Part shown: in pieces, positions 31,421 to 39,388 of the stretch
Position numbering within the stretch: the first letter of the stretch is position 1
How the letters are laid out: every line of letters begins with the position of its first letter
Notes under the pieces: model-generated
The model's database searches: none
What the model saw: the letters and a program-made list of their open reading frames with translations, nothing else
What the model was told of the DNA's origin: nothing
Origin: an uncultured Eubacteriales bacterium
GTDB taxonomy: Bacteria > Bacillota > Clostridia > Oscillospirales > Oscillospiraceae
Reading direction: 5' to 3'
DNA length: 64,000 nt
Assembly: GCA_900320595.1 (NCBI GenBank)
Contig: ONSW01000032.1
Coordinates: 1-64,000 of the forward strand
Translations under genes and position numbers: made by a program

Positions 31421-32905
31421 TCAGCGCTTCATCGTGGCGTTTTTCGCGTTCCAGAGCTGATCATAGGCAAAGCCCGTCACCTTCTGCAGCGCGGCCTTTT
31501 CCTCCTCCGTGGCGACGCTCTCGTCCGTGCCCTTGCGTCTGGCAATGTCCTTCTGGACCAGCTTGAACTCCTTGTCGGTCACAGGGAAGATCCACGCGCA
31601 GATGAGCAGCAGCGCCGACATGATGGCGGGAGCCAGAACATAGCACACGCCGATGCCGTGCTGGGTCGCGGCGGCCTGCTCGAGACCCGCGTTGGCGAGC
31701 GCCTCGTCATAGTGGACAGCCGTGAGCATGAAGCCGATGATCGCAACAGAGAGACCCGAGGCGATCTTGCGGATAAAGGTGGCCATGCTGGAGACGATGC
31801 CCGGTCTGCGGATCGAGGTGATCAGCTCGTCGATATCGGTCATGTCGGCCATAATGGCGAAGATACCCGTGAGGGAGCCGGCGTTGCCGAGACCGATCAG
31901 CGCAGCGAGAGCAAGGATCGGGATGAGCGGCGCGCCGTGATGCGAGAAGGCCAGCAGCCCCAGAACGCCGACAAGGCGCAGCGGAGCGGCGATGACGATC
32001 GCAAGCTTCTTGGAGGTTTTGCTCATGACCGGCCCGAAGATGAGCATGCCGATGAGCTGGGCCACCATCAATACCGCAAGGATCGGGATGTAGTAGCTGG
32101 GATAGGCGCCGAGCGCGTGCTGGACATAGTAGACCGCCATGCCGGAAATGAAGTCCATGCCGCCCTGACCGAAGAGGTAGAGCCCCAGGAAGATCAGGAA
32201 CGAGCGGCTTCTGAACACGCTGGCCGCCTGGGCGAAGCTCTCCGCAAGCGTGGTCTTGACGGGCTCCTTCTGCTTTTCCCAGGTGCCGAAGAACACGGTG
32301 ATCGAGCAGACGAAGAAGAGAATGCCGAAGAGGAGCATGCACTTCATGTACTGCGACGGATCGTTGGTCTGCTTGATGATCATGCCCGGGACAAGACCGC
32401 AGACGGCGGCGCCGAGCGTCGAGAAGATCATGCGCATGTTGGAGAACTTGGCGCGCATGGCGTAGTCGTCCATCATGTCGGGAAGCAGGCCGTTATACGG
32501 CACGCTCAGCACAGTGAAGCCCGTGTTGAACAGGCAGTACATCACCACATAGAAGACATAGTTCGTGACGACCGAAGAGGAGTGGATGTTGATCCACATG
32601 GTCACGAAGGTGATGGCCGAGGCGATGCTGCCCACGAGGATGTAGAACCGTTTGGCGCCGTATTTCGAGCGGGTCCTCTCGCACACGTTGCCCATGATGG
32701 GGTCGGTGATGGCGTCCCAGATCTTGCCGATCATGGGGATCGTGCCGGCGAGCGCCGCGTTCATGCCGAGCGCGTCGGTCAGGAAGACGATGAAGAAAGA
32801 GTTGATGATGACGAAGCATCCGCCGCCGAAGATCTCTCCGACGCCGTACATGAGTCTGTCGAGAAAGCCGTAGCTAGGCTTTCTGCCGCTGATTTTCTGT
32901 TCCAT
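31421..32905 (-). CDS. GPH-family sugar:cation symporter (MFS)
   Basis: This 494-residue membrane carrier belongs to the glycoside-pentoside-hexuronide:cation symporter family, with twelve predicted helices. The family start is SYGFLDRLMYGVGEIFGGG, then AITDPIMGNVCERTRSKYGAKR near residues 66-87, the cytosolic loop 2-3 motif D-P-x-x-G. The ATG at 32905 follows GGGGGAAA. A longer frame to 33121 lies in non-coding repeat DNA. It stands alone with promoter and terminator. The sugar is unknown. Confidence 0.88.
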   Translation of the reverse strand: MEQKISGRKPSYGFLDRLMYGVGEIFGGGCFVIINSFFIVFLTDALGMNAALAGTIPMIGKIWDAITDPIMGNVCERTRSKYGAKRFYILVGSIASAITFVTMWINIHSSSVVTNYVFYVVMYCLFNTGFTVLSVPYNGLLPDMMDDYAMRAKFSNMRMIFSTLGAAVCGLVPGMIIKQTNDPSQYMKCMLLFGILFFVCSITVFFGTWEKQKEPVKTTLAESFAQAASVFRSRSFLIFLGLYLFGQGGMDFISGMAVYYVQHALGAYPSYYIPILAVLMVAQLIGMLIFGPVMSKTSKKLAIVIAAPLRLVGVLGLLAFSHHGAPLIPILALAALIGLGNAGSLTGIFAIMADMTDIDELITSIRRPGIVSSMATFIRKIASGLSVAIIGFMLTAVHYDEALANAGLEQAAATQHGIGVCYVLAPAIMSALLLICAWIFPVTDKEFKLVQKDIARRKGTDESVATEEEKAALQKVTGFAYDQLWNAKNATMKR

Positions 32906-32967
32906 AGTTTCCCCCTTGTTCTGTGTCTTGCGCCTCCCGCGGGAGCGCAGAAAATGCTCTGAGAGAA

Positions 32968-32996
32968 ATTTTAACAGATATCGGGAAATTCGGCAA
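32968..32996 (-). promoter_or_regulatory. Promoter of the GPH symporter gene at 31421-32905
   Basis: Minus-strand TTGCCG and TAAAAT are separated by 17 bp, 62 bp upstream of the start codon. Confidence 0.55.
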
Positions 32997-33177
32997 CTGT
33001 AAAGTATAAAATAATCATGAAAAAGAGGAGGGGCTGCCGGCCGCCCCTGTCGTGCTCCTCCGCGAGCTGCGCCCGGTCTCCAGGCGCGGAACTGCGCGGG
33101 CGGCACAGCCCTCTTGACCACGGCGGCTGGACGCCCGGAATAGCTTTCGGATCACCCGGCCCGAGACTAAAAACTCA

Positions 33178-33313
33178 AAAAACAAAAAAGCGGGACAGAC
33201 GGACGCATGTTTGCACCCACCTGTCTCGCTTTGCCCTTGTATCAAGGGTTTTCCCGGGTAGAAACGCAAAAAAGTACACAGGCTATTGTATCATAGCCTG
33301 TGTACCGATGTGC
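33178..33313. repeat. Left copy of a duplicated block of about 130 bp
   Basis: The block carries TTTGCACCCACCTGTCTCGC, TTGTATCAAGGG, AGAAACGCAAAAAAGTACAC and the hairpin GTACACAGGCTAT/ATAGCCTGTGTAC. A second copy in the same orientation is at 34583-34712. An inverted GGTGGGTGCAAA motif lies shortly after this copy (about 33364-33375) and shortly before the second (about 34529-34540). On the minus strand the hairpin ends in a T-run. The DNA at 33000-33177 and 33314-33490 holds no gene that I can support. Confidence 0.8.
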
Positions 33314-33490
33314 GTTGGGACACCAGTAATCATACAATTCGGCGTTTCTCACTCTAAATGACGGGTGGGTGCAAACTATTAAAGCTCGTTATAAAGCATC
33401 TTCCGAAAACCTGGTATGCGTGTCTGCTGTTCATTTGTGGGCATAGGGATTCGTTGCCTGGCATGGTTCTAGTGCAGAAACCAGTCTGAT

Positions 33491-34174
33491 TTAGCCATCG
33501 ATTATTTGGTAATTTATTATTAATGCTTCCTCTGGCCCGCTGCACCATACATCGAAATAGCCGTCAAACATAGCTGGCTCCCCAGAAACCGTAATATGTA
33601 CTTCGTTACTGAGAATGAATTCGATTTTATCAAAATAATCTCCACCTGCTGGGATGGTGATCAACTCATGCGATCCGCCATCGTTTGGGTAGCCGCCTTT
33701 ATATACCCACTTTTCAAATTCGTGTTTGAAACCGTGAATTTTTACTTGTTGTATAGATGCGTACTGGAGTCGAATATCTTCGATCTCCCTTATCTTGAAA
33801 CTTGACTCGATCCTGCTTCCATCTTCATCAAACAACCAGCCGTAGATTTCGATATGGGTGTTAAACATGTCCTGCGATGATTCATCCAAGCTGTCATACT
33901 GCCGTTTTTCTTCATCTGTCAGCGGGCGAAATTCGAGCTCATAGATTTCGCTTTCTGTAGTAGTGTAAATGATCAGGCACATCTGGTTTTCGAAGAGAAT
34001 ATAAAGCTTCCCCCTAAGCGTGCTATAGGTCACGCCATCTTTGCTCAGTCTAGGCCCGCATGAATTCTCCAGAGTAAAAACGCGCTCTATTCTGGCATCC
34101 TTTGCTGCTTTTAAGATATAGGTAAATGCGAACTCAGTCTCGGTTTTCGTTTGAAGACTTTCCCACTTTAGCAT
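33491..34174 (-). CDS. Hypothetical protein, AT-rich orphan
   Basis: This 227-residue soluble protein is of unrecognised family. It has no signal peptide or membrane segment and is rich in acidic and aromatic residues. It ends with a beta-rich part (EVHITVSGEPAMFDGYFDV, GPEEALIINYQIIDG). The ATG at 34174 has a GGGA site about 10 nt upstream; a GTG nine bases earlier would overlap that site. The base composition is much lower in GC than the flanks. The gene is bracketed by the duplicated blocks, so recent acquisition is likely. Such orphan soluble proteins are sometimes immunity proteins, but nothing here shows that. Confidence 0.65.
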   Translation of the reverse strand: MLKWESLQTKTETEFAFTYILKAAKDARIERVFTLENSCGPRLSKDGVTYSTLRGKLYILFENQMCLIIYTTTESEIYELEFRPLTDEEKRQYDSLDESSQDMFNTHIEIYGWLFDEDGSRIESSFKIREIEDIRLQYASIQQVKIHGFKHEFEKWVYKGGYPNDGGSHELITIPAGGDYFDKIEFILSNEVHITVSGEPAMFDGYFDVWCSGPEEALIINYQIIDG

Positions 34175-34217
34175 AATTCTCACTTCCCTTCTCCCTCAGA
34201 ATATAATAACATGGTGC

Positions 34218-34397
34218 TTACCAATCACCATCCAAAATAGCAGATATTCCTCTGGCCTCATCGACCCCGGATGCATCGTACTTACTTCTGACCATCACAG
34301 ACTGACAGCCCAGACAGATTTCATATCGCTTGCTACACACAGTCCCACACGCGGAGCAGATGTACTCATCCGGCCGGAAGATATCAAAAATCGCTCC
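34218..34397 (-). pseudogene. Zinc-ribbon protein remnant
   Basis: The minus-strand frame between a TAG (34398-34400) and a TAA (34218-34220) reads FRPDEYICSACGTVCSKRY and EICLGCQSVM, four cysteines in two CxxC-type pairs typical of a zinc ribbon. It then reads to LDGDW. No usable start codon precedes the cysteine motif, so it appears to be the 3' part of a lost gene. It lies 44 bp upstream of the orphan gene on the same strand. Confidence 0.4.
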
Positions 34398-34582
34398 CTA
34401 ATGTGTAAAGAAATGTTAATTTTAATTATAGCACAAGATATTAGTGGACGCCAGTATGTACATGTTGATCTATGCCGCTGCGTTAAGAACCTTTTGGCGT
34501 ATCTCGAGAAACGCCAAAAAGTGTAGGGGGTGGGTGCAAATTCTGTCTACCCACCAGATGAATGAAAACCTAATAAAACAAA

Positions 34583-34712
34583 AAGGCGAGACAGGCAGAT
34601 GCAAGCTTGCACCCACCTGTCTCGCTTTGCCTTTGTATCAAGGGATTACCCGAAGAGAAACGCAAAAAAAGTACACAGGCTATTGTATCATAGCCTGTGT
34701 ACCAATGTGGCG
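34583..34712. repeat. Right copy of the duplicated block of about 130 bp
   Basis: It repeats the order of the left copy: GCACCCACCTGTCTCGC, TTGTATCAAGGG, GAAACGCAAAAAAAGTACAC and the hairpin GTACACAGGCTAT/ATAGCCTGTGTAC. It carries a GGCGAGACAGG arm that pairs with CCTGTCTCGC. Its right end joins directly to a truncated initiator-tRNA sequence. The stretch 34400-34580 otherwise shows nothing I can name. Confidence 0.8.
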
Positions 34713-34750
34713 AGCTACCAGCTGCTCTACCCCGCGATATTCAATTCAGC
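34660..34750 (-). ncRNA. Truncated initiator-tRNA (tRNA-fMet 5' part) joined to a terminator hairpin
   Basis: On the minus strand 34736-34711 reads CGCGGGGTAGAGCAGCTGGT and continues AGCTCG. This is the acceptor 5' arm plus a complete D-arm of tRNA-fMet. After that the anticodon and T-arms are missing. Instead CCACATT leads into the 13-bp hairpin GTACACAGGCTAT/ATAGCCTGTGTAC and a T7 run. A good promoter sits just upstream (34757-34785), so a short transcript of roughly 90 nt is predicted. It is either a dead tRNA relic or a tRNA-derived small RNA. Confidence 0.5.
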
Positions 34751-34756
34751 TTGGAT

Positions 34757-34785
34757 ATAATAGCACAGCTCCCAGCAATAGTCAA
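34757..34785 (-). promoter_or_regulatory. Promoter reading into the truncated tRNA
   Basis: Minus-strand TTGACT and TATTAT are separated by 17 bp. It ends 20 bp before the tRNA-like 5' end, the geometry expected for a tRNA promoter. Confidence 0.6.
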
Positions 34786-34789
34786 GAGG

Positions 34790-34835
34790 CTTTTTCTGCC
34801 AAATCCGGGAAACTTTTTCTGCCAAATCCGGGAAA
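34790..34835. repeat. Perfect 23-bp tandem duplication
   Basis: A 23-bp unit beginning CTTTTTCTGCCAAATCC and ending GGGAAA occurs twice without change, immediately beside the terminator of the next gene. Confidence 0.85.
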
Positions 34836-34845
34836 AGGGGAAAAA

Positions 34846-34874
34846 CTGCCCGCTTCCGTTTGGGAAGCGGGCAG
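34846..34874 (-). terminator. Terminator of the CNNM/CorC pair
   Basis: CTGCCCGCTTCC and GGAAGCGGGCAG form a 12-bp stem. On the minus strand a T5 tract follows. Confidence 0.9.
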
Positions 34875-34906
34875 AATGCTGTTTTTGCCTGTTCCGGGGA
34901 TACGGC

Positions 34907-36178
34907 CTATTTCTCCTCCACGGGCTCCGGATCGACCTTGACGAGCAGCTTTTCCACGCGCCGCGCGTCCATGGCCAGCACGGTGACCGTGAAGTTTTCA
35001 TAGCGGAAGCTGTCGCCGACCTGGGGGAAACCGCCGAACTGCTCGACCGTCCAGCCGCCAAGCGTGGCGCTCTCGGCCTCAAAGCTCTCCTCGGAAATGC
35101 CGACCAGCTCGAGAAAGTCATAGATGTTCATGTCGCCGTCAAGCTCATATTCACCCTCGGCGCGCTCGACGACCTCCTGCTCGATGACGTCGGTATCGTC
35201 CCAGATGTCGCCGACGATCTGCTCGAGCACGTCCTCCATCGAAACGACGCCGAGCGTCCCGCCGTATTCGTCGGTGACGACGGCGAGATGCTGCTTGGCC
35301 TTGCGCAGCAGATTCAGCACCGCGGGCAGCTTCATCGTCTTGTAGACATAGCAGGGCTGCATCAGCAGCTTGCGGATCTCGGTGCGCTCGCCCTTTTCGG
35401 TGAGCGCCTTGAGGAAGTGGTTGAGATACAGAACGCCGATGATGTTGTCCACGCTGCCCTCATAGACCGGCAGACGGGAGAAGGGCGAGGATTCGACGGC
35501 GGCGACGATCTCGTCCCAGTCGTCCTCAATATCGATGGCGTATACGTCGACACGGGCGGTCATGACCTCCATGGCAGAGATCTCGGAAAAGTCGATCGCG
35601 GCCTGCAGCAGCTCGGACTGATCCTCGTCGAGGACCTCCTCGTCCTCGGCCGTTTCGATGATGGACTGGAGCTCTTCGACGGCCTCTTCGCCGTCGATCT
35701 CCTCCTCGGGAGCCTTGCCGCCGGTAAGCAGATGCGTCAGCCCCACGACAAGCCAGATGAGCGGCTTGAGCACGACCGTCATGCCGCGCACGGCATAGGC
35801 ATAGCGCAGCGCGAGCGTGTTCGCCGCCTTTTTCGCGGTGATCTTCGGGATCGTCTCGCCGAAGATGATGACAAGCAGTGTCAGGATCACGGTGGCGGCC
35901 CAGGCGTATTGGTCGCTCCCCAGCAGGAGGATGACCAGGACCGAGGCCAGCGAAGACGCCGCGATGTTGGCAAGGTTGTTGCCGATCAGGATCGCGCTGA
36001 GCGCGTCATCAAATTTCTCGGTGATTTTTACCGCAGCCGCGGCGCGCGCCGAGCCGTCGTCGCGCAGATTTTCAAGCCGCACGACGTTGCAGGAGGAATA
36101 GGACATCTCCGCCGACGAGCAGAAAGCCGAGAGCGCGAGGCATACGAGGATGCCGAGAATGACAAAAGCCGTCGTCAT
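34907..36178 (-). CDS. HlyC/CorC (CNNM)-family membrane protein, second of a tandem pair
   Basis: This 423-residue protein has an N-terminal CNNM (DUF21) domain of about four helices (AFCSSAEMSYSSCN, ILIGNNLANIAASS, FGETIPKITAKKAAN). A CBS pair at about residues 205-335 contains MTARVDVYAID, FSRLPVYEGS and VVTDEYGGTLGVVSMEDVLE. A C-terminal CorC_HlyC domain follows (about 345-420). Such proteins are linked to Mg2+ or Co2+ homeostasis. The start overlaps the stop of its upstream paralogue as ATGA. Confidence 0.9.
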   Translation of the reverse strand: MTTAFVILGILVCLALSAFCSSAEMSYSSCNVVRLENLRDDGSARAAAAVKITEKFDDALSAILIGNNLANIAASSLASVLVILLLGSDQYAWAATVILTLLVIIFGETIPKITAKKAANTLALRYAYAVRGMTVVLKPLIWLVVGLTHLLTGGKAPEEEIDGEEAVEELQSIIETAEDEEVLDEDQSELLQAAIDFSEISAMEVMTARVDVYAIDIEDDWDEIVAAVESSPFSRLPVYEGSVDNIIGVLYLNHFLKALTEKGERTEIRKLLMQPCYVYKTMKLPAVLNLLRKAKQHLAVVTDEYGGTLGVVSMEDVLEQIVGDIWDDTDVIEQEVVERAEGEYELDGDMNIYDFLELVGISEESFEAESATLGGWTVEQFGGFPQVGDSFRYENFTVTVLAMDARRVEKLLVKVDPEPVEEK

Positions 36179-37473
36179 TTCGCCTCGCCTCCTTCCTCCT
36201 GCGCGGGAAGAAGCGCGACCTTCAGCTTCAGGATGCGGTTGTGCTCCATCTCATCGACGGTGACCGTGAGATTGTGATAGGAAAAGCTCTCCCCAACGCG
36301 GGGGATCGCCGTGAACTGCTCATAGGCCCATTCGCCCATCTGTGTGTTCACAAGCTCCTCGTTCTCCTCGGGGTCTTCAAAGCCGAGATGCTCGAACACG
36401 TCGCTGACGGTCTCCTCCGCGTCGACACGCAGCGCGCCGTCGGGAAGATCGACGATCGGCTCTTCCACAACGTCGTCCTCGTCCCAGATCTCGCCGACAA
36501 GCTCCTCGAGGATGTCCTCGATCGTGACGATGCCGACGGTGCCGCCGTAGTTGTCCGTGACAATGGCGATGTTCTTCTTGCCCTTCGCCATGATGGGCAG
36601 CAACTCGTCGATGTTGGTGCTCTGGTGGATAAAGAAGGGCTCGTCCAGCAGCGGGCGGACGTCGGTGTTGGCGCCCAGGTGCAGATAGGCCTTGATGAAT
36701 TTGCGGATCTGCAGCACGCCGACGATGTTGTCGATCGTGCCCTCATAGGCGGGCAGACGGCTGTGGTTCTGACCGCGTACGGTGGTCAGGATCGTCTCAA
36801 GGTCGTCGCCGAGATCGATCGCCGCGAGGTCGACGCGCGGCGTGAGGATGCTTTCGACCGTGACGTCGCCGAACTGGAGCGCGGAGGAGATCAGATCTCC
36901 CTGCTCGGAATCGAGCGTGCCCTCCTCGGTCATGTCCTCGATGATGTCATACAGCTCATCCTCGGTGACGGAAATCTCCGGGTCGCCCTTCGAGAGCTTC
37001 GCCGCGCCGTTGCCGATCGCCGTGAGCAGCGCCGAGAGCGGCGCAAAGAGCTTCATCAGCACGCGCATCGTTCCCGCACAGCCCAGCAGCAGCTTTTCAT
37101 TATACTTCTTGCCCAGACTCTTCGGCAGCATTTCGCCGGCGAAGAACACGACGATCGTCGTGACGATCGTGCTGAGCGAAACAGCGTTCAATCCCCATCG
37201 TCTGGTGACCGCGACGGTCACGATCGCGGCGACGGCGATATGTACGATGTTCGTACCGATCAATATCGTGGTGATCGCGCGGTCAAAATGGTCCAGCAGA
37301 TACAGGGCGTTCTTCGCCCGCGCGTCGCCGCGCTCCGCCGCCGTCTTGATCCTGACGCGCGAAACCGAAGCCATGGCCGTTTCGGTAACGGCAAAATACA
37401 TGGCGCAGAATAACAAAACGATTGCGATCAACCATGGCAATCGACTGCCATCATCCATAATGTGGATATCCAT
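36175..37473 (-). CDS. HlyC/CorC (CNNM)-family membrane protein, first of a tandem pair
   Basis: This 432-residue protein has the same architecture as its downstream neighbour: a CNNM domain (AMYFAVTETAMASVSRVRIK, GTNIVHIAVAAIV, FAGEMLPKSLGKKYNEK), a CBS pair (LTPRVDLAAIDLGDD, NHSRLPAYEGT, IVTDNYGGTVGIVTIEDILE) and a CorC_HlyC domain. The two probably arose by duplication and may work as a heteromer in divalent-cation transport. The first ATG at 37473 directly abuts AAGGAG; an ATG five codons later is an alternative start. Confidence 0.9.
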   Translation of the reverse strand: MDIHIMDDGSRLPWLIAIVLLFCAMYFAVTETAMASVSRVRIKTAAERGDARAKNALYLLDHFDRAITTILIGTNIVHIAVAAIVTVAVTRRWGLNAVSLSTIVTTIVVFFAGEMLPKSLGKKYNEKLLLGCAGTMRVLMKLFAPLSALLTAIGNGAAKLSKGDPEISVTEDELYDIIEDMTEEGTLDSEQGDLISSALQFGDVTVESILTPRVDLAAIDLGDDLETILTTVRGQNHSRLPAYEGTIDNIVGVLQIRKFIKAYLHLGANTDVRPLLDEPFFIHQSTNIDELLPIMAKGKKNIAIVTDNYGGTVGIVTIEDILEELVGEIWDEDDVVEEPIVDLPDGALRVDAEETVSDVFEHLGFEDPEENEELVNTQMGEWAYEQFTAIPRVGESFSYHNLTVTVDEMEHNRILKLKVALLPAQEEGGEAK

Positions 37474-37499
37474 CTCCTTCGTTGAACAAATTAAAGCAA

Positions 37500-37528
37500 A
37501 TTATAGCATATGAATACAGAGCCGTCAA
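37500..37528 (-). promoter_or_regulatory. Promoter of the CNNM/CorC pair
   Basis: Minus-strand TTGACG and a perfect TATAAT are 17 bp apart. The -35 box overlaps the 3' end of the preceding GNAT gene. Confidence 0.7.
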
Positions 37529-38043
37529 TATTCCGCGCCTTTTTGCGCCTCTTTTCCGTCGCGGAGATCGAGACAGAGATAACTCGCGCCCCCCATCGGG
37601 CTGTCGTTGTAGCGCTCGATCTCATAAAAGCCGAGAGAGCGGTACAGCGCCTTTGCCGCCTGCAGGAAGGGGAGCGTGTCGAGCAGCATTCTCCGATAGC
37701 CCGCCTCGCGCGCGTCCTCGATGATGCGCAGCGCCAGTTCGCGCCCCAGCCCCATCCGGCGGAAGGACGGGCGGATGTACATGCGCTTGAGCTCGCAGCG
37801 GCTCTCGTCAAGCCGCTTCATCCCGCCGCAGCCCGCGTTCTGCCCGTCGACGCGCAGCAGATACAAGCAGCCCTCCGGCGGGGCGTATTTCCCCTCAAGA
37901 TGCCGCAGCTCTTCGTCAAAGCTCTGCAGCTCGAGATAGGAGGCGAAGACGGGATCTCCGGCGACAAGCATATCCGTGTATTCCCGGAAAAGCTCTTCGA
38001 TCTCCGCCGGGTGCTCCGGCCCGTTGAGAAACTCAATGTGCAT
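37525..38043 (-). CDS. GNAT-family N-acetyltransferase
   Basis: The protein has 172 residues. The acetyl-CoA-binding motif is ELKRMYIRPSFRRMGLGREL near residues 83-102, followed by RRMLLDTLPFLQAAKALYRS and the C-terminal LGFYEIERYNDSP. This last motif is common in GNAT enzymes of small-molecule type. The ATG at 38043 has AAGGAG ten bases upstream; the frame is open further but without a site. The substrate is unknown. Confidence 0.87.
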   Translation of the reverse strand: MHIEFLNGPEHPAEIEELFREYTDMLVAGDPVFASYLELQSFDEELRHLEGKYAPPEGCLYLLRVDGQNAGCGGMKRLDESRCELKRMYIRPSFRRMGLGRELALRIIEDAREAGYRRMLLDTLPFLQAAKALYRSLGFYEIERYNDSPMGGASYLCLDLRDGKEAQKGAEY

Positions 38044-38089
38044 CCCACAGCGCTCCTTCCTGACGGAATTTTGGCCTTTTCTCTGCTTT

Positions 38090-38118
38090 ATCATACTATT
38101 CCAGGGGGAAAAGTGCAA
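38090..38118 (-). promoter_or_regulatory. Promoter of the GNAT gene at 37525-38043
   Basis: Minus-strand TTGCAC and TATGAT are separated by 17 bp, 47 bp upstream of the start codon. Confidence 0.6.
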
Positions 38119-38134
38119 TCCTTTCATCAAAAAG

Positions 38135-38164
38135 CCCGGGCATCGCGCACTGGTGATGCCCGGG
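38135..38164 (-). terminator. Terminator of the redox operon
   Basis: CCCGGGCATC and GATGCCCGGG pair with a 10-nt loop. On the minus strand CTTTTT follows. Confidence 0.88.
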
Positions 38165-38196
38165 TCGTTTGCAGTTGAGAAAAATGGTAAAAATGC

Positions 38197-38871
38197 TCAG
38201 CCTATGCTGTTGATCCAGTCCTGCAGCTCGGCGTCGGACATGCCGCGGCTGAGGCGCGTGGAGGCGAGGAACGTGCCCGTTCCGGCCAGCTCGCCGAGCG
38301 CTTCGCCGGTGCGGCCGGGACCGCTGCTGCCGGAGGTGCAGAACGGGATCACGGTGATGCCGGTGAAATCGTGGCTCTCGACAAAGGTGGAGAGGATGCG
38401 GGGAGAATCGCCCTACCAGATGGGATAGCCGAGATAGAGCGTCGTGCAGCCGTCGAGAGAGATCTCGTTTGCAATCACCGGGCGGGCGGCGGGGTCGTTC
38501 TGCTCGACGGTCGCGCGCGTCGAGTGGTCGCCGTAGTTCAGATCCTCGGCCGTGTAGGGCTCGGCAGGAACGATCTCACAGAGTGCTGCTCCGGTGAGCG
38601 CGGCGATCCGCTCCGCGACGGAACGCGTAGTGCCGGTGGCGGAGAAATAGACGACCAGGGTCGTGCTTTCGGGCGTTTCTTCTACAGCCTGCGCTTCCGT
38701 CTCGGTTCCCGGGACAGCTTCCGGCTCCTGCGCGGGAACGGCTTCGACGCTTTCGGCGGCCGGCTCTTCGGCCGCGGCGGGGGCGGGCTCGGCCGGCGTC
38801 TGCGCCGGGGCGCCGCAGCCCGCGAAAGTGAGCGCAAGGGCGAGCAGAAGAAGAGAGATCAGCTTTTTCAT
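38197..38871 (-). pseudogene. Flavodoxin-domain lipoprotein interrupted by an in-frame TAG
   Basis: A lipoprotein signal KKLISLLLLALALTFAGCG is followed by an Ala/Glu/Pro-rich tether (about residues 21-75) and a flavodoxin domain (TLVVYFSATGTTRSVAERIA, with the FMN phosphate loop). The frame stops with TAG at 38413-38415 in the motif YPIW-stop-GDSP. The intact paralogue next door reads PIWW, so the second Trp codon TGG has become TAG. The same frame continues after the TAG for 71 codons with IPFCTSGSSGPGRTGEAL and AELQDWINS, normal flavodoxin sequence, to a TGA at 38197-38199. The product would be a surface FMN electron carrier. Confidence 0.82.
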
Positions 38872-38884
38872 CGCGCGGTCTCCT

Positions 38885-39364
38885 TTACTCGAGGTGCAGC
38901 GAGGAGATCCAGCCCTGCAGCTCGCTCTCGGAGGCGCGGGCTCCAAAGCGCCGGCCGGCGAGGACACGCGCGCCCTTCGCCAGTCCTTCGATGCGCCCTT
39001 GGCCTTCGCCGAGATCGCTGCCGCCGGAGGTGAAGAAGGGGACGATCGTCTTGCTGGTGAAATCGTTGGCGTCGAGAAAACTGTCGATGATGCTCGGCTC
39101 GCGGTACCACCAGATCGGGAAGCCGAGGAAGATCACGTCGGCTTTCGCGACTGGCGCGGCGTCGCCTGAGAGCGCCGGACGGCAGCTCGGGTCCTGCATT
39201 TCCACAGTGCTGCGGGATTTCTTGTCCATCCAGTTCAGATCGCGCCGCTCATAGGGAACGGCGGGACGAATCTCGAAGAGCGCGGCGTCGGCGGCCGCGG
39301 CGAGCGTTTTGGCGAGCTTTGCGGTGCTGCCGCTCGCGGAAAAGTAAGCAACCAGCTTGTTCAT
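38885..39364 (-). CDS. Flavodoxin
   Basis: This 159-residue FMN-binding electron carrier has the phosphate-binding loop YFSASGSTAKLA near residues 6-17, the FMN-stacking region GFPIWWYREP near residues 80-89, and PFFTSGGSDLGEG. It is complete and cytoplasmic. It sits in the TetR-regulated operon between the CMD-cupin gene and the broken lipoprotein paralogue. It may pass electrons for reduction of quinones or electrophiles handled by the operon. Confidence 0.9.
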   Translation of the reverse strand: MNKLVAYFSASGSTAKLAKTLAAAADAALFEIRPAVPYERRDLNWMDKKSRSTVEMQDPSCRPALSGDAAPVAKADVIFLGFPIWWYREPSIIDSFLDANDFTSKTIVPFFTSGGSDLGEGQGRIEGLAKGARVLAGRRFGARASESELQGWISSLHLE

Positions 39365-39388
39365 ATTGTTTTCTCCTTCCTGTTTTGT

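Noticed and set aside
33000..34740. Integrative element or prophage remnant
   Set aside because: No integrase, recombinase or phage gene is present; only repeats, one orphan gene and a truncated tRNA are seen.
38413..38415. TAG read as pyrrolysine or suppressed in the flavodoxin lipoprotein
   Set aside because: TAG is used as a normal stop elsewhere (for example hypF and the TauE-like gene), no pyl genes are seen, and the paralogue has Trp there; a nonsense change is simpler.
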